Positions 1-7,502 of a stretch of 7,902 nucleotides of DNA are shown in pieces. The stretch is from Tannerella sp. GTDB taxonomy: Bacteria > Bacteroidota > Bacteroidia > Bacteroidales > Tannerellaceae. Each line of letters starts with the position of its first letter. Within the stretch, counting starts at the first letter, position 1. Location of the stretch: contig JAIRKN010000101.1 in the NCBI GenBank assembly GCA_031260095.1, forward strand, positions 1 through 7,902. Reading direction: 5' to 3'. Under the pieces are notes generated by a model. That model saw only the letters and a program-made list of their open reading frames with translations. It was not told the DNA's origin and searched no databases. A program made the translations under genes and the position numbers.

Positions 1-210
1 ATTTCATTTCGGGAACTCCCAATTTCATTTCGGGAGTTCCTAATTTCATTTCGGGAGTTCCCAATTTCATTTCGGGAGTTCCTAATTTCATTTCGGGAGT
101 TCCTAATTTCATTTCGGGAGTTCCTAATTTCATTTCGGGAACTCCCAATTTCATTTCGGGAACTCCTAATTTCATTTCGGGAGTTCCCAATTTCATTTCG
201 GGAACTCCTA
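1..210. repeat. Tandem array of ten 21-bp units
   Basis: Ten head-to-tail copies with an exact 21-bp period start at position 1, so the array probably continues to the left. Each unit has a constant arm ATTTCATTTC, then a 10-bp core GGGA-NN-TCCY, then A. Only two sites vary: the central dinucleotide (AC in units 1, 7, 8, 10; GT in units 2-6 and 9) and the Y (C in units 1, 3, 7, 9; T in the rest). The core is an imperfect palindrome, so a GGGAACTCCC unit is the exact reverse complement of a GGGAGTTCCC unit core. The array lies beyond the 3' end of the leftward operon. Function is unknown. It is not a CRISPR array, because there are no unique spacers. Confidence 0.97.
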
Positions 211-226
211 ACCGGCATTGCCGGTT
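210..226 (-). terminator. Hairpin after the operon, possible weak terminator
   Basis: AACCGGC-ATT-GCCGGTT is a perfect 7-bp stem with a 3-nt loop. It sits 28 nt past the stop codon of the last operon gene and abuts the tandem array. There is no U-run on either side, so it does not fit a classical intrinsic terminator. It may instead stabilise the 3' end or act with array-derived hairpins. The AT-rich stretch between it and the stop (227-254) has two copies of CATTCGTTT and nothing else recognisable. Confidence 0.3.
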
Positions 227-254
227 GGCATTCGTTTCATTCGTTTTATTCATT

Positions 255-2216
255 TCAGTAATAATATCCCTGTTCGAGCAGACTGATATATCCCAGTAGA
301 GCGCCCCAGTGATAGAATTTATCGCTGTTGGTCACGTCGTCGCCCTGTCCTGTGGAGGCATTGTAGTTTTCGAAAACATAGCCGTCGGATAACCATGATT
401 TGAGCAGTAAGGCACTTGATTTTTCGGCTAACTGTCGGCGGACGTCGTTGACTACCGGCGTATCGTAGTTGCGAAGACCCATATAGACCAGAAAGTTGAG
501 GGGCGCCCAGATGCGGCCTCTCCAATAGGTGTTGTCCTTGAATGCCGGATCGTGGCGGGGCGTGGCGGGGATCACCCAGTCGCCCCAAAACTCTTCGGGA
601 TTCAGCAGGTGCTGCCGAAGCATCTCCTCTGCCTGTTTATCGTCGGGCACTTCCGCCAGTAATGGGTAGAAATTGGTGGGGGAAGTCCTTTTGTCAAACT
701 CTTTCGTATCGGTTTTGAAATTGTAATAGAGAGATTCGTTTTCGTCCCAGAGCCGGGCCAAGCCGTCCGAATAGGCTTTACTTCTCCGGCGCAACTCTTC
801 GGCGTCTTTCCTGTGTCCCAGTTCGTCGGCTATTTTGGCAAGCAAATTGCAATCCATAATATAAAGACTGTTCAGACCTACGTCGTTTAGCTGTTGCTGG
901 TGTTTTTCCTTATCGAACGGGATGTCGTCGTACATATGCGAATTGTCCTGACCGGATTCGAGCGCTCCGCCGAACGTTTCATTTACCCCGACCAACTCCC
1001 AGTAACGATAGGTTACCGGCTCATACGGATCGCTTCCCCAGCATAAGAGTCCGTCGGTTTTCCGGTTCCGGTCCCACCACCTGTTCCATTTCAGCAGATC
1101 ATCGTATAAGAGTTCAAGAAACCATTTATCTCCGTACTTCCGGTAAATATTCCATACGGCCAGCGTTCCTACCGGGGGTTGCGAACGATCGCGCGATTTA
1201 TAGTTGTTTTCCGTATAGAAATTAGGCACAAATCCCTGTTCGGTAATCCCGCGGGTTATTTCCACCGCATTGGCGTAGGCCAGTTCTTTACTGTCGACCG
1301 ATAGCATCATCGCGGCAAAATAAGTGTCCCAGCAGAACAGTACGAACCCTCCCAGATCGGAATTATTACTCCAACCCGTATTCCATATTCTGGATACCGG
1401 CGTGATCACCCTGTTTATCGTAGGATCAAAGATGTTATCCCAGGCCAGTACGTTTTGCATGGCATTATATTCGTCATAGTTGCTCCCGTACTTATCCTTG
1501 TTGGCCGAGATAAAACGGCGGTGATGTTCGTCTATATATTGCCGTGCGTTTGCCGGATCCGCCGTCCGGCCACAGTGGATGATCACCGGCTTATCCGCCG
1601 AGAGAATGATCTCCCCGTCTTTGTTTTCAATAAAATCGCCCGAAACCTCTCCCGTAAGATTCAGTTCGTCCGCAATGGTTTTTACAGTGAACCGGTTTTC
1701 GTCAGTCGATATATAATTAGCCCTTTTCCACAGGCTCTTGACGGATATAATGACCTTACCGCCTTTTGCGCTACCTTCCTGGGGCGTGATCATTATTACG
1801 TTCGAGAGGCTGTCTGCCGCACTTTCCACCCGGAGGGCAAGAGCGTTCCATGAGGCGGTGATATCCGTATAGTATCCGTCGTAGGAATGTGCGCCCGGTC
1901 GCATTTGTGGAGCGCCTTCAGTTCTGTCGCCGATAAAGAAGCGGTCGACCCTTTTCCCGTCGGCAGAAGCCAGGTGTATATCAATCGCCACGCCATAGGG
2001 GAGCAGTACGTGACGCATTACCGAACGGGTATCCCACGTATTCCAGCCTTTGGCAATGGAGCGTTGCATCTCATCATATTTCCGTCGGGCCGTCGCCATA
2101 TCAGTATCCACATTTTTGCTGCATGTCGTGAGGCAGACCACGAGAAAGAGCAGGGGGTATTTCATGTATTTTTCCATCTTCATACGTATATTTTTTATTA
2201 ATGTCTTCATTGTCAT
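255..2216 (-). CDS. GH63 / MGH1-like glycoside hydrolase lipoprotein
   Basis: Predicted exo-acting glycosidase of the GH63 (YgjK / mannosylglycerate-hydrolase-like) type, an inverting (alpha/alpha)6-barrel enzyme. A lipoprotein signal (hydrophobic run, residues 21-31, then LTTC with Cys32) places it in the envelope. Residues about 35-240 form a beta-rich N-terminal domain (GWNTWDTRSV at 57-66); about 245-650 form the barrel. Family motifs visible: WDTYF at 296-300, ESGQDNS at 420-426 (Asp424 the likely general acid), YWRGRIW at 564-570, and FENYN at 615-619 (Glu616 the likely general base), then FYHWG at 634-638. Catalytic assignments come from knowledge of the family, not from an alignment. 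At 653 aa it is shorter than E. coli YgjK, but no core motif is missing. The first Met lies 16 bp after the SusD stop; later ATGs at 2183 (Met12) and 2177 (Met14) give a more normal signal peptide, and Met12 has an A-rich leader. Last gene of the operon. Known GH63 enzymes act mostly on alpha-glucosides; the substrate here is not established. Confidence 0.9.
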   Translation of the reverse strand: MTMKTLIKNIRMKMEKYMKYPLLFLVVCLTTCSKNVDTDMATARRKYDEMQRSIAKGWNTWDTRSVMRHVLLPYGVAIDIHLASADGKRVDRFFIGDRTEGAPQMRPGAHSYDGYYTDITASWNALALRVESAADSLSNVIMITPQEGSAKGGKVIISVKSLWKRANYISTDENRFTVKTIADELNLTGEVSGDFIENKDGEIILSADKPVIIHCGRTADPANARQYIDEHHRRFISANKDKYGSNYDEYNAMQNVLAWDNIFDPTINRVITPVSRIWNTGWSNNSDLGGFVLFCWDTYFAAMMLSVDSKELAYANAVEITRGITEQGFVPNFYTENNYKSRDRSQPPVGTLAVWNIYRKYGDKWFLELLYDDLLKWNRWWDRNRKTDGLLCWGSDPYEPVTYRYWELVGVNETFGGALESGQDNSHMYDDIPFDKEKHQQQLNDVGLNSLYIMDCNLLAKIADELGHRKDAEELRRRSKAYSDGLARLWDENESLYYNFKTDTKEFDKRTSPTNFYPLLAEVPDDKQAEEMLRQHLLNPEEFWGDWVIPATPRHDPAFKDNTYWRGRIWAPLNFLVYMGLRNYDTPVVNDVRRQLAEKSSALLLKSWLSDGYVFENYNASTGQGDDVTNSDKFYHWGALLGYISLLEQGYYY

Positions 2217-2232
2217 TTATAGATTTGGGGGC

Positions 2233-4008
2233 TTAGTAGCCCGGATTCTGTTTTATTTTGCTGTTTACATTTATCACACCGGCAGGAACCGGCATCCTGT
2301 TAAGATACTCTTTTCCCGCTCCGTCGGCCGGATGATCCCACCAGACCTCGGTCGTATATTTTCCCCAACGTATCAGGTCTGTGCGGCGGCGACCTTCGCC
2401 GATAAACTCAATCAACCATTCGTCCAGGAAACGATATTCGTCGAAATCGGAAGGAACGGGATTCGGATCGCCTCCGGTCGCAGTGAAATATCGCGCCCGC
2501 ACCTCATTGATAAGTTCAGCCGCCCCTGCTTTGTCGCCCTGCCGGTATTTACATTCGGCCAGCATATACTGGATCTCGGTCAGGCGAATAACCGGTATTT
2601 CCGGGTTATATCGCAAAGAGTTATCCGCTTCGTTCGGTATCGGCGAGAATTTCATCAGACGTACGCCTGAGTTTTCTTCGGCATAAAGAACACCTTCTTT
2701 GCGTCCGTCGGGGTATCGTGGTCGTGATTCGTTTTCCGGCGTATCGGGATTATCCGGGATGTCAGGGCCTAACTGGGCTACTTGGTCTACCATAGCAACC
2801 GTATCCCCCCGCGGGTATTCGCGTGAACCGTCGGCTGTGCAGGCTTCGCCGGTCAGGGGGTTTATCAGTTTACCATGAAGAAACATCCCTTCGTACCGGC
2901 CGTTACCCAGATAGACATAATTTTTCTTGCGCATGTCGGTGTCTTCAAATTTGGCGTAAGGACTGCCTAATTTAAACGGTCCGCCCAGGTTACCGGCTTC
3001 CGTACGGTAGTTTTTGCCGCTAATATCCAGTGAAGGGACCAGGCATATTCCATTCCAGGACATAAACTGCGGGTTGTCCAGATAGGCCCAGGTATTGTAG
3101 TGCGTACTGTACTCCGGCCGGCCGCCACTGACCTGACGTGTACCGTTTGCGCTGGGTATCGCCCACATCAGTTCCGAACAGGTCGCATTCGTAAAGCCGA
3201 AAATATCCCTGAAATCACTTGCCAACTGATAATACCCGTACCGTCCGTTCTTAATATCCGTACAAATCTTTTCACATTCGGCGTAGCGGTTTTCACCGGT
3301 ATACGGCTCCGCATTAAAATAAAGTCGCGCAAGCAATGCGGCCGCCGTTCCCTGCGTAATATAGCCCTGTTCGGCATCTCCCGGCTGTTTCCGAGGCAAT
3401 GCCGGGAGAGCTTCCAGTATCAACTTTTCAATGAAATCAGACGTTTCCCGGTCGGTAGCGCGCGCCTGCAATTCTTCCTGATTGGATGTATACACCGGTA
3501 CGCCGCCAAAATGATCCAGCCCTTCCAGATAGAAATAAGCCACTAACACATTCAACTGATTGATCATCGACTCACGTGTCCCGGACGGAAATCCCAGCGC
3601 TTCAAAGTCTGCATATTTATCAATATCCTCCATCGCACTCCATGCCTGGGCTACCCCGATTGAGAATCCATACCAGGCATATTCCCAATAACCATCGGTA
3701 GCCGGAGTGTAACGGTGGAGGTAATGATTGACATAGAATCCGTCGTCATACCAGTCGCCGTTACGGTTGGGGATGATCAATTCGTCACCGGTCAGTGTAC
3801 TTGTAGCCGTGAAAGAACTTAACGGTACGTTTTCCATTCTGTCGGCCCAATGTGTGAACGGACGTGCAAAGCGTTGATAAACCTTTTCCTGATCATCGAA
3901 AAACAGATCCGGTGATACCTGCGAAAAGTATTCCGGTCCGATACTGCAACTCTGATACCCGGTCATCCATGCGACAGAGGCAATAAATGTGACAAGTAAT
4001 TTTTTCAT
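2233..4008 (-). CDS. SusD/RagB-family glycan-binding outer-membrane lipoprotein
   Basis: Surface lipoprotein that caps the SusC channel and binds the glycan before import. The signal peptide ends at Cys21 (sequence GYQSC), an atypical lipobox because position -3 is Tyr rather than Leu. The N-terminal SusD-like region with TPR-type helices spans about 30-320, including the characteristic stretch AYFYLEGLDHFGGVPVY at 157-173. The C-terminal SusD/RagB region spans about 330-591, with IRLTEIQYMLAECKYRQGD at about 474-492, the hallmark EFIGEGRRRTDLIRWG at 534-549, and the family-typical ending NPGY. The 591-aa length is normal. It lies 170 bp downstream of the SusC stop, far more than usual for this pair, and its ATG overlaps the TGA of a small upstream ORF. 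The 16-bp gap to the GH63 gene supports one transcript. Ligand not predictable from sequence. Confidence 0.96.
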   Translation of the reverse strand: MKKLLVTFIASVAWMTGYQSCSIGPEYFSQVSPDLFFDDQEKVYQRFARPFTHWADRMENVPLSSFTATSTLTGDELIIPNRNGDWYDDGFYVNHYLHRYTPATDGYWEYAWYGFSIGVAQAWSAMEDIDKYADFEALGFPSGTRESMINQLNVLVAYFYLEGLDHFGGVPVYTSNQEELQARATDRETSDFIEKLILEALPALPRKQPGDAEQGYITQGTAAALLARLYFNAEPYTGENRYAECEKICTDIKNGRYGYYQLASDFRDIFGFTNATCSELMWAIPSANGTRQVSGGRPEYSTHYNTWAYLDNPQFMSWNGICLVPSLDISGKNYRTEAGNLGGPFKLGSPYAKFEDTDMRKKNYVYLGNGRYEGMFLHGKLINPLTGEACTADGSREYPRGDTVAMVDQVAQLGPDIPDNPDTPENESRPRYPDGRKEGVLYAEENSGVRLMKFSPIPNEADNSLRYNPEIPVIRLTEIQYMLAECKYRQGDKAGAAELINEVRARYFTATGGDPNPVPSDFDEYRFLDEWLIEFIGEGRRRTDLIRWGKYTTEVWWDHPADGAGKEYLNRMPVPAGVINVNSKIKQNPGY

Positions 4009-4166
4009 GATTCAAACCATTTGAAGAATGTAAATGTCCGGGGCGGCGGATATATCACACGCTCATCAGCGCCCTCCCTGCCGGTAATATCCGCTTCGGG
4101 AAATATTCTCTTCGTATAATATAGAACACACAAAAGGACGATATGCCTAAATGAAAATGGTTTCAT
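4005..4166 (-). CDS. Candidate 53-aa small protein or leader peptide, coupled to SusD
   Basis: An uncalled ORF fills almost the whole SusC-SusD gap. It begins 12 nt after the SusC stop codon with MKPFSFRHIVLLCVLYY, a basic then short hydrophobic stretch, and continues with a charged middle (residues 18-37), a PPPR segment (40-43) and an aromatic tail FFKWFES. Its TGA shares bases with the SusD ATG (ATGA overlap), the arrangement typical of translational coupling. Its start context AAATGATTCGGATCATGAAA closely matches that of SusD. I recognise no family. The hydrophobic run of about 9 residues is too short for a confident membrane helix, and there is no lipobox. It may be a real small protein, a regulatory leader peptide whose translation matters more than its product, or chance: at 53 codons, length alone is not evidence. 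The start position, overlap and context are what make it credible. Confidence 0.4.
   Translation of the reverse strand: MKPFSFRHIVLLCVLYYTKRIFPEADITGREGADERVIYPPPRTFTFFKWFES
4014..4163 (-). promoter_or_regulatory. Possible mRNA structure controlling SusD translation
   Basis: In the leftward transcript, AAACCAUUU (4163-4155, codons 2-4 of the small ORF) is perfectly complementary over 9 nt to AAAUGGUUU (4022-4014), which ends 5 nt before the SusD AUG. Inside the loop, GCGGATAT (4046-4053) and ATATCCGC (4087-4094) form a further 8-bp inverted repeat. Pairing would cover the SusD ribosome entry region, and a ribosome translating the small ORF would open it. The complementarity is seen directly; the regulatory role is inference. 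Confidence 0.3.
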
Positions 4167-4178
4167 GATCCGAATCAT

Positions 4179-7100
4179 TTAAAAGTTTAGTTGGACTCCC
4201 AGCGTATACGTGCGCGTCTGCGGGTATGCGATCCTTTCAATACCGCCTTCCCAGCCCGTAAGATCTGTTTCGGGATTCAAACCGCTGTATTTTGTCAGCG
4301 TCAGTAAATTATTCCCGCTCAGGTAGAGCTTTGCGGAGGCTAATAATTTAAAATATTTTGCCGTATCGAAACGGTATCCGAGTGAGATATTCTGTATTTT
4401 CAGGAACGTAGCATCTTCCAGAAAGTAATCACATTCCAGTGTTTGCCCTTTGATATGTGAATTTTTTGTGAAGGCGGCCAGCAATTGGTTTCCGGTACCC
4501 GGCACTCCGCCTGTCGTTCCCATCATATGTTCTATTTCGTTGTAAATATCGAAATCTATCCAGCTTGTAAGCGTCGTACTTAGCGACCAGTTCTTATATC
4601 GAACGTCGTGTATCCAGCCAATCACGACATTGGGCATATAATTACCGGTATACCGTTTATCCTCCAGTCGTTTTCCATCGGTTTCGGGGACAATGATCCG
4701 ATTATTCCGGTCGTAAGCTTGGAAACGACCTTCTTCGTCAAATCCGGCAAACTTATAGAGATAAAAACTCCCGACCTGTACGTTTTCTTCCAGACGATGT
4801 ATACTACCTGCGCGTCCTACTTCAATTTCTCCAAGAAGATAATTCGCTTCTCCCCACATGGAGCCTACTTTGGTAGAGTTATGGCTTACGTTAAGTTTCG
4901 TATCGTAAGCCCAGTCTTTGTTCCGGTACACATCAGCGCCTAATTCGATTTCCCAGCCTTTATTTCGGAGGGAGCCGATGTTTTTAAACATTTTATTATC
5001 CGTATAGGGAGGAGTGGGTACTATGACCTCATAAATCAACCCTTTTACATCACGGCGGTACAAATCTATTTTGCCATAAATGCGGCGGTTCGAAAATTCA
5101 AAATCAAGACCAGCGTTCCATTCGTGTTTCTCTTCCCAGCCGAGGTCAGGATTGATATTATTAGTTATTCCGTAGGCATACGCCCAGTTATTATTAGGCA
5201 GGATCCAATAGCTATCGGCGCTGTACGTCACATCGGCATATTCGGCGGAAAAACCTTCATTGCCGGTAACGCCGTAAGCAATGCGAAGTTTCAGGTCATT
5301 CACAAACGACAGATTCTTCATAAAGCCTTCATTCGACAACCGCCATGCTCCCGATACCTGCCAGAAGTTCCCCCAACGTTTGTTCACCGCAAATTTGGAT
5401 GACCCCTCGCGGCGCAACGTTACAGATACGATATAAGCATCTTTATGCGAATAATGTATGCGTCCGAAACACGCCAGCAGCCGTTGGGTGATTTGTTTAC
5501 CGGATTGCATTTCGGCTCTTGGGTCTGAAATAGTGGGATTATTCAGGTAAGCGCCCTTGCCGATATCCCACATTTTTACACCGTCCACAGCAAAGCCATA
5601 GTTTTTCATACCAAACATCTCACCATTCTGTTCAAAATAACTGTAACCGGCAGACGCATTGACAAGATGTCCGTCAAAAGAACGGACAAATGAAAAATAG
5701 CCGTCGGCATTCAGCAGATCGGTTTTACTAAACTGTAACTCCGCCGTACCTCTACCGCTCCGGTTTTGAATTTCCGTGACGGTCGCGGTAGAAGGCGCAT
5801 AATATTGCCATTCGTATTGATTGTTCTCATAACCGAGTGTCTGGTGATAGGCCAATCCTTCAACCGGTAATATATTCAGTTTAAGTTCTGCATCCGGCCG
5901 GAACCATTTCTCCAACCCCTGATTGGTAATCAAGCCCGCATCTATGATAGTATTAGGATAATCTAACCCATTCTGCGCGTCCCACTGTGAAGGATCATAA
6001 GGCGAACGGGTCGGATTCATGGCGAGCAAAACGGCAACATCCGGCGTTGAATGATTTCGTTTCGCCTGACGGTAATGGACATGCGTGTTAACGTCTAACC
6101 AACCGTTCAGTAGTCGGAAATTCCCATTGATACGTCCTCCCAACCCTTTACGGCTATCTCCCATCAATACGCCACGGTTATCTTCATACATAACGGTAGC
6201 ATAGATCCGGGCGTCATGCGAGCCGCCCTGCATAGTGATCACATGGCGGCTGGACAGGGGATTATCATTCATTCCCTCGTCCCACCAGTCAATATCATAC
6301 CCATAATTCATTACACCCGGCTTATAATACGAAAATTCTTTCGCATTCATCACCCGCGGCTTACCAAATGCTTGCTTAAACATCGTTTCTCCCGTATAGG
6401 ATAATTTCATTTTTCCTTCCTCCGCTTTTTTGGTAACAATCAAGATAACCCCGCCGGTAGCCCGTGTACCGTAGATAGCGCCGGCGGCAGCATCTTTCAG
6501 GATGTCAATCGACTGGATATCTTCCAGGACAACCGAGCGAACATCGCCGCCGGGCATACCGTCAATGACCACTAACGGCGCACGCGAAGCGTTCACGGAA
6601 GCCATACCGCGCAATTGCAAGGTTGTTGATGCGTTCGGGCTTGCCGTTTCCCGGATAACCAGGCTGTTTACTTTACCCTTCATAGCACTCATAACAGTAG
6701 CTCCACCGTCCCCCTGTGTCAGTTCACCGGCAGAAATCGACGTAATAGCGTTCGTTACCTGTTTTTTCTCCAGCGTCCCGTAACCAATGACCACCACTTC
6801 ATCCAGACCAATAGCCGCCGGTACCAGCATTATTTCCAGCATCGACTTCGGCGCCACCGTCCGGGTGATATATCCTACATAAGAAAACGTTATCTTATCC
6901 TCTGCGTGAACGGTTATAGAATACTTCCCATCCATATCCGATACCGTCCCATTGCCCGAAGAAGCCACAACCGTAGTTCCTGCCAGCGGATCACCATTTT
7001 CATCCGTCACGGTTCCTTCCACGGAAATCTCCTGCCGCAAACTCACCCCCCGATCCCGATCCTTCTCCGAACGGGTCTTAAAGAGGACAATATGGTGACC

Positions 7101-7385
7101 GGTTATTATGTATGAAATTCTTCTTTTGTTCAGTACCCTGTCCAACACGGCACTAACAGGTTCATTAACGGCTTTCACTCTAATTTTTTTACTCATATCC
7201 AGTTCATTCTCATCATAGAAAAACAAAAACCCACTTTGCTCTTCAATAGCATTAAGTACAGTTTCGAGTGTCACATTCTTCAAATCCAGACAAATGGTAT
7301 CTACCGGCACATCATCTCCCGCAGTCACGGCAGAAGCATAAAGCAAACCCACCGGCAATACGATCTTTAATAACAACCTTTTCAT
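4179..7385 (-). CDS. SusC/RagA-family TonB-dependent transporter with STN domain
   Basis: Outer-membrane importer for glycan fragments, powered by TonB-ExbBD. Domains in order: signal peptide 1-22 (likely cleavage VTA/G); STN domain about 28-104; carboxypeptidase-regulatory-like (CarboxypepD_reg) domain about 120-188; TonB-box/SusC signature LDEVVVIGYGT at 194-204; plug about 205-320, with the family stretches LVVIDGMPGG (271-280) and IQSIDILKDAAAGAIYGTRA (290-309); beta-barrel about 325-1068, ending in an aromatic residue (QLNF) as outer-membrane barrels do. The 1068-aa length is typical and I see no frameshift or gap. The start has the A-rich leader expected in Bacteroidota (GATAAAAATAT before ATG). 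It is the first gene after a consensus promoter. The STN domain is known in this family to signal to a FecR-type anti-sigma factor, so regulation by an ECF sigma/FecR pair outside the window is likely (inference). Confidence 0.97.
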   Translation of the reverse strand: MKRLLLKIVLPVGLLYASAVTAGDDVPVDTICLDLKNVTLETVLNAIEEQSGFLFFYDENELDMSKKIRVKAVNEPVSAVLDRVLNKRRISYIITGHHIVLFKTRSEKDRDRGVSLRQEISVEGTVTDENGDPLAGTTVVASSGNGTVSDMDGKYSITVHAEDKITFSYVGYITRTVAPKSMLEIMLVPAAIGLDEVVVIGYGTLEKKQVTNAITSISAGELTQGDGGATVMSAMKGKVNSLVIRETASPNASTTLQLRGMASVNASRAPLVVIDGMPGGDVRSVVLEDIQSIDILKDAAAGAIYGTRATGGVILIVTKKAEEGKMKLSYTGETMFKQAFGKPRVMNAKEFSYYKPGVMNYGYDIDWWDEGMNDNPLSSRHVITMQGGSHDARIYATVMYEDNRGVLMGDSRKGLGGRINGNFRLLNGWLDVNTHVHYRQAKRNHSTPDVAVLLAMNPTRSPYDPSQWDAQNGLDYPNTIIDAGLITNQGLEKWFRPDAELKLNILPVEGLAYHQTLGYENNQYEWQYYAPSTATVTEIQNRSGRGTAELQFSKTDLLNADGYFSFVRSFDGHLVNASAGYSYFEQNGEMFGMKNYGFAVDGVKMWDIGKGAYLNNPTISDPRAEMQSGKQITQRLLACFGRIHYSHKDAYIVSVTLRREGSSKFAVNKRWGNFWQVSGAWRLSNEGFMKNLSFVNDLKLRIAYGVTGNEGFSAEYADVTYSADSYWILPNNNWAYAYGITNNINPDLGWEEKHEWNAGLDFEFSNRRIYGKIDLYRRDVKGLIYEVIVPTPPYTDNKMFKNIGSLRNKGWEIELGADVYRNKDWAYDTKLNVSHNSTKVGSMWGEANYLLGEIEVGRAGSIHRLEENVQVGSFYLYKFAGFDEEGRFQAYDRNNRIIVPETDGKRLEDKRYTGNYMPNVVIGWIHDVRYKNWSLSTTLTSWIDFDIYNEIEHMMGTTGGVPGTGNQLLAAFTKNSHIKGQTLECDYFLEDATFLKIQNISLGYRFDTAKYFKLLASAKLYLSGNNLLTLTKYSGLNPETDLTGWEGGIERIAYPQTRTYTLGVQLNF

Positions 7386-7496
7386 ATATTTTTATCAACT
7401 TATTGTGATATCTGTGTTTCTAAAATAAACATCCACACGTTCGCGAAACCTCCATAATTACGAATATAAGCGTTTGCATATATTTTTTTACTTGAA
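7386..7496 (-). other. 5' leader of the susC operon
   Basis: About 110 nt separate the expected transcription start (near 7496) from the SusC ATG. The region is AT-rich and has no Shine-Dalgarno sequence near the start. It contains a 19-codon ORF (7420-7479), which I regard as probably fortuitous. No riboswitch or strong hairpin was recognised. Confidence 0.4.
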
Positions 7497-7502
7497 CAGG
7501 TA

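Larger units (their letters stand above)
4003..4180 (-). repeat. Imperfect 20-bp direct repeat flanking the SusC-SusD spacer
   Basis: Positions 4003-4022 and 4161-4180 match at 17 of 20 bases (tttcatgattcaaaccattt against tttcatgatccgaatcattt on the plus strand), with an offset of 158 bp. Each copy contains the ATG and upstream context of an ORF: SusD in the first, the small ORF in the second. This could mark an old segmental duplication or insertion between SusC and SusD, or simply two similar start contexts. Confidence 0.55.

Noticed and set aside
1..210. Repeat array as a coding region for a heptapeptide-repeat protein
   Set aside because: A 21-bp unit keeps frames open in two of three frames per strand (for example ISFRELP on plus, GVPEMKL and NSRNEIG on minus), but this follows from the period being a multiple of three. 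There is no start context and the left side is unseen.
1..210. CRISPR array
   Set aside because: Units are contiguous 21-bp copies with no variable spacers and no cas genes nearby.
1455..2670. Plus-strand open frames antisense to the GH63 and SusD genes
   Set aside because: They lie opposite genes with clear family motifs and show no recognisable domain or start context; they are shadows of the real genes.
3100..3546. 148-codon plus-strand frame opposite SusD
   Set aside because: Fully antisense to the SusD coding sequence, with composition expected of a shadow frame and no recognisable motifs.
7420..7479. 19-codon ORF in the susC leader (MQTLIFVIMEVSRTCGCLF)
   Set aside because: Very short, does not overlap or approach the susC start, and has no attenuator-like hairpin after it; likely chance.
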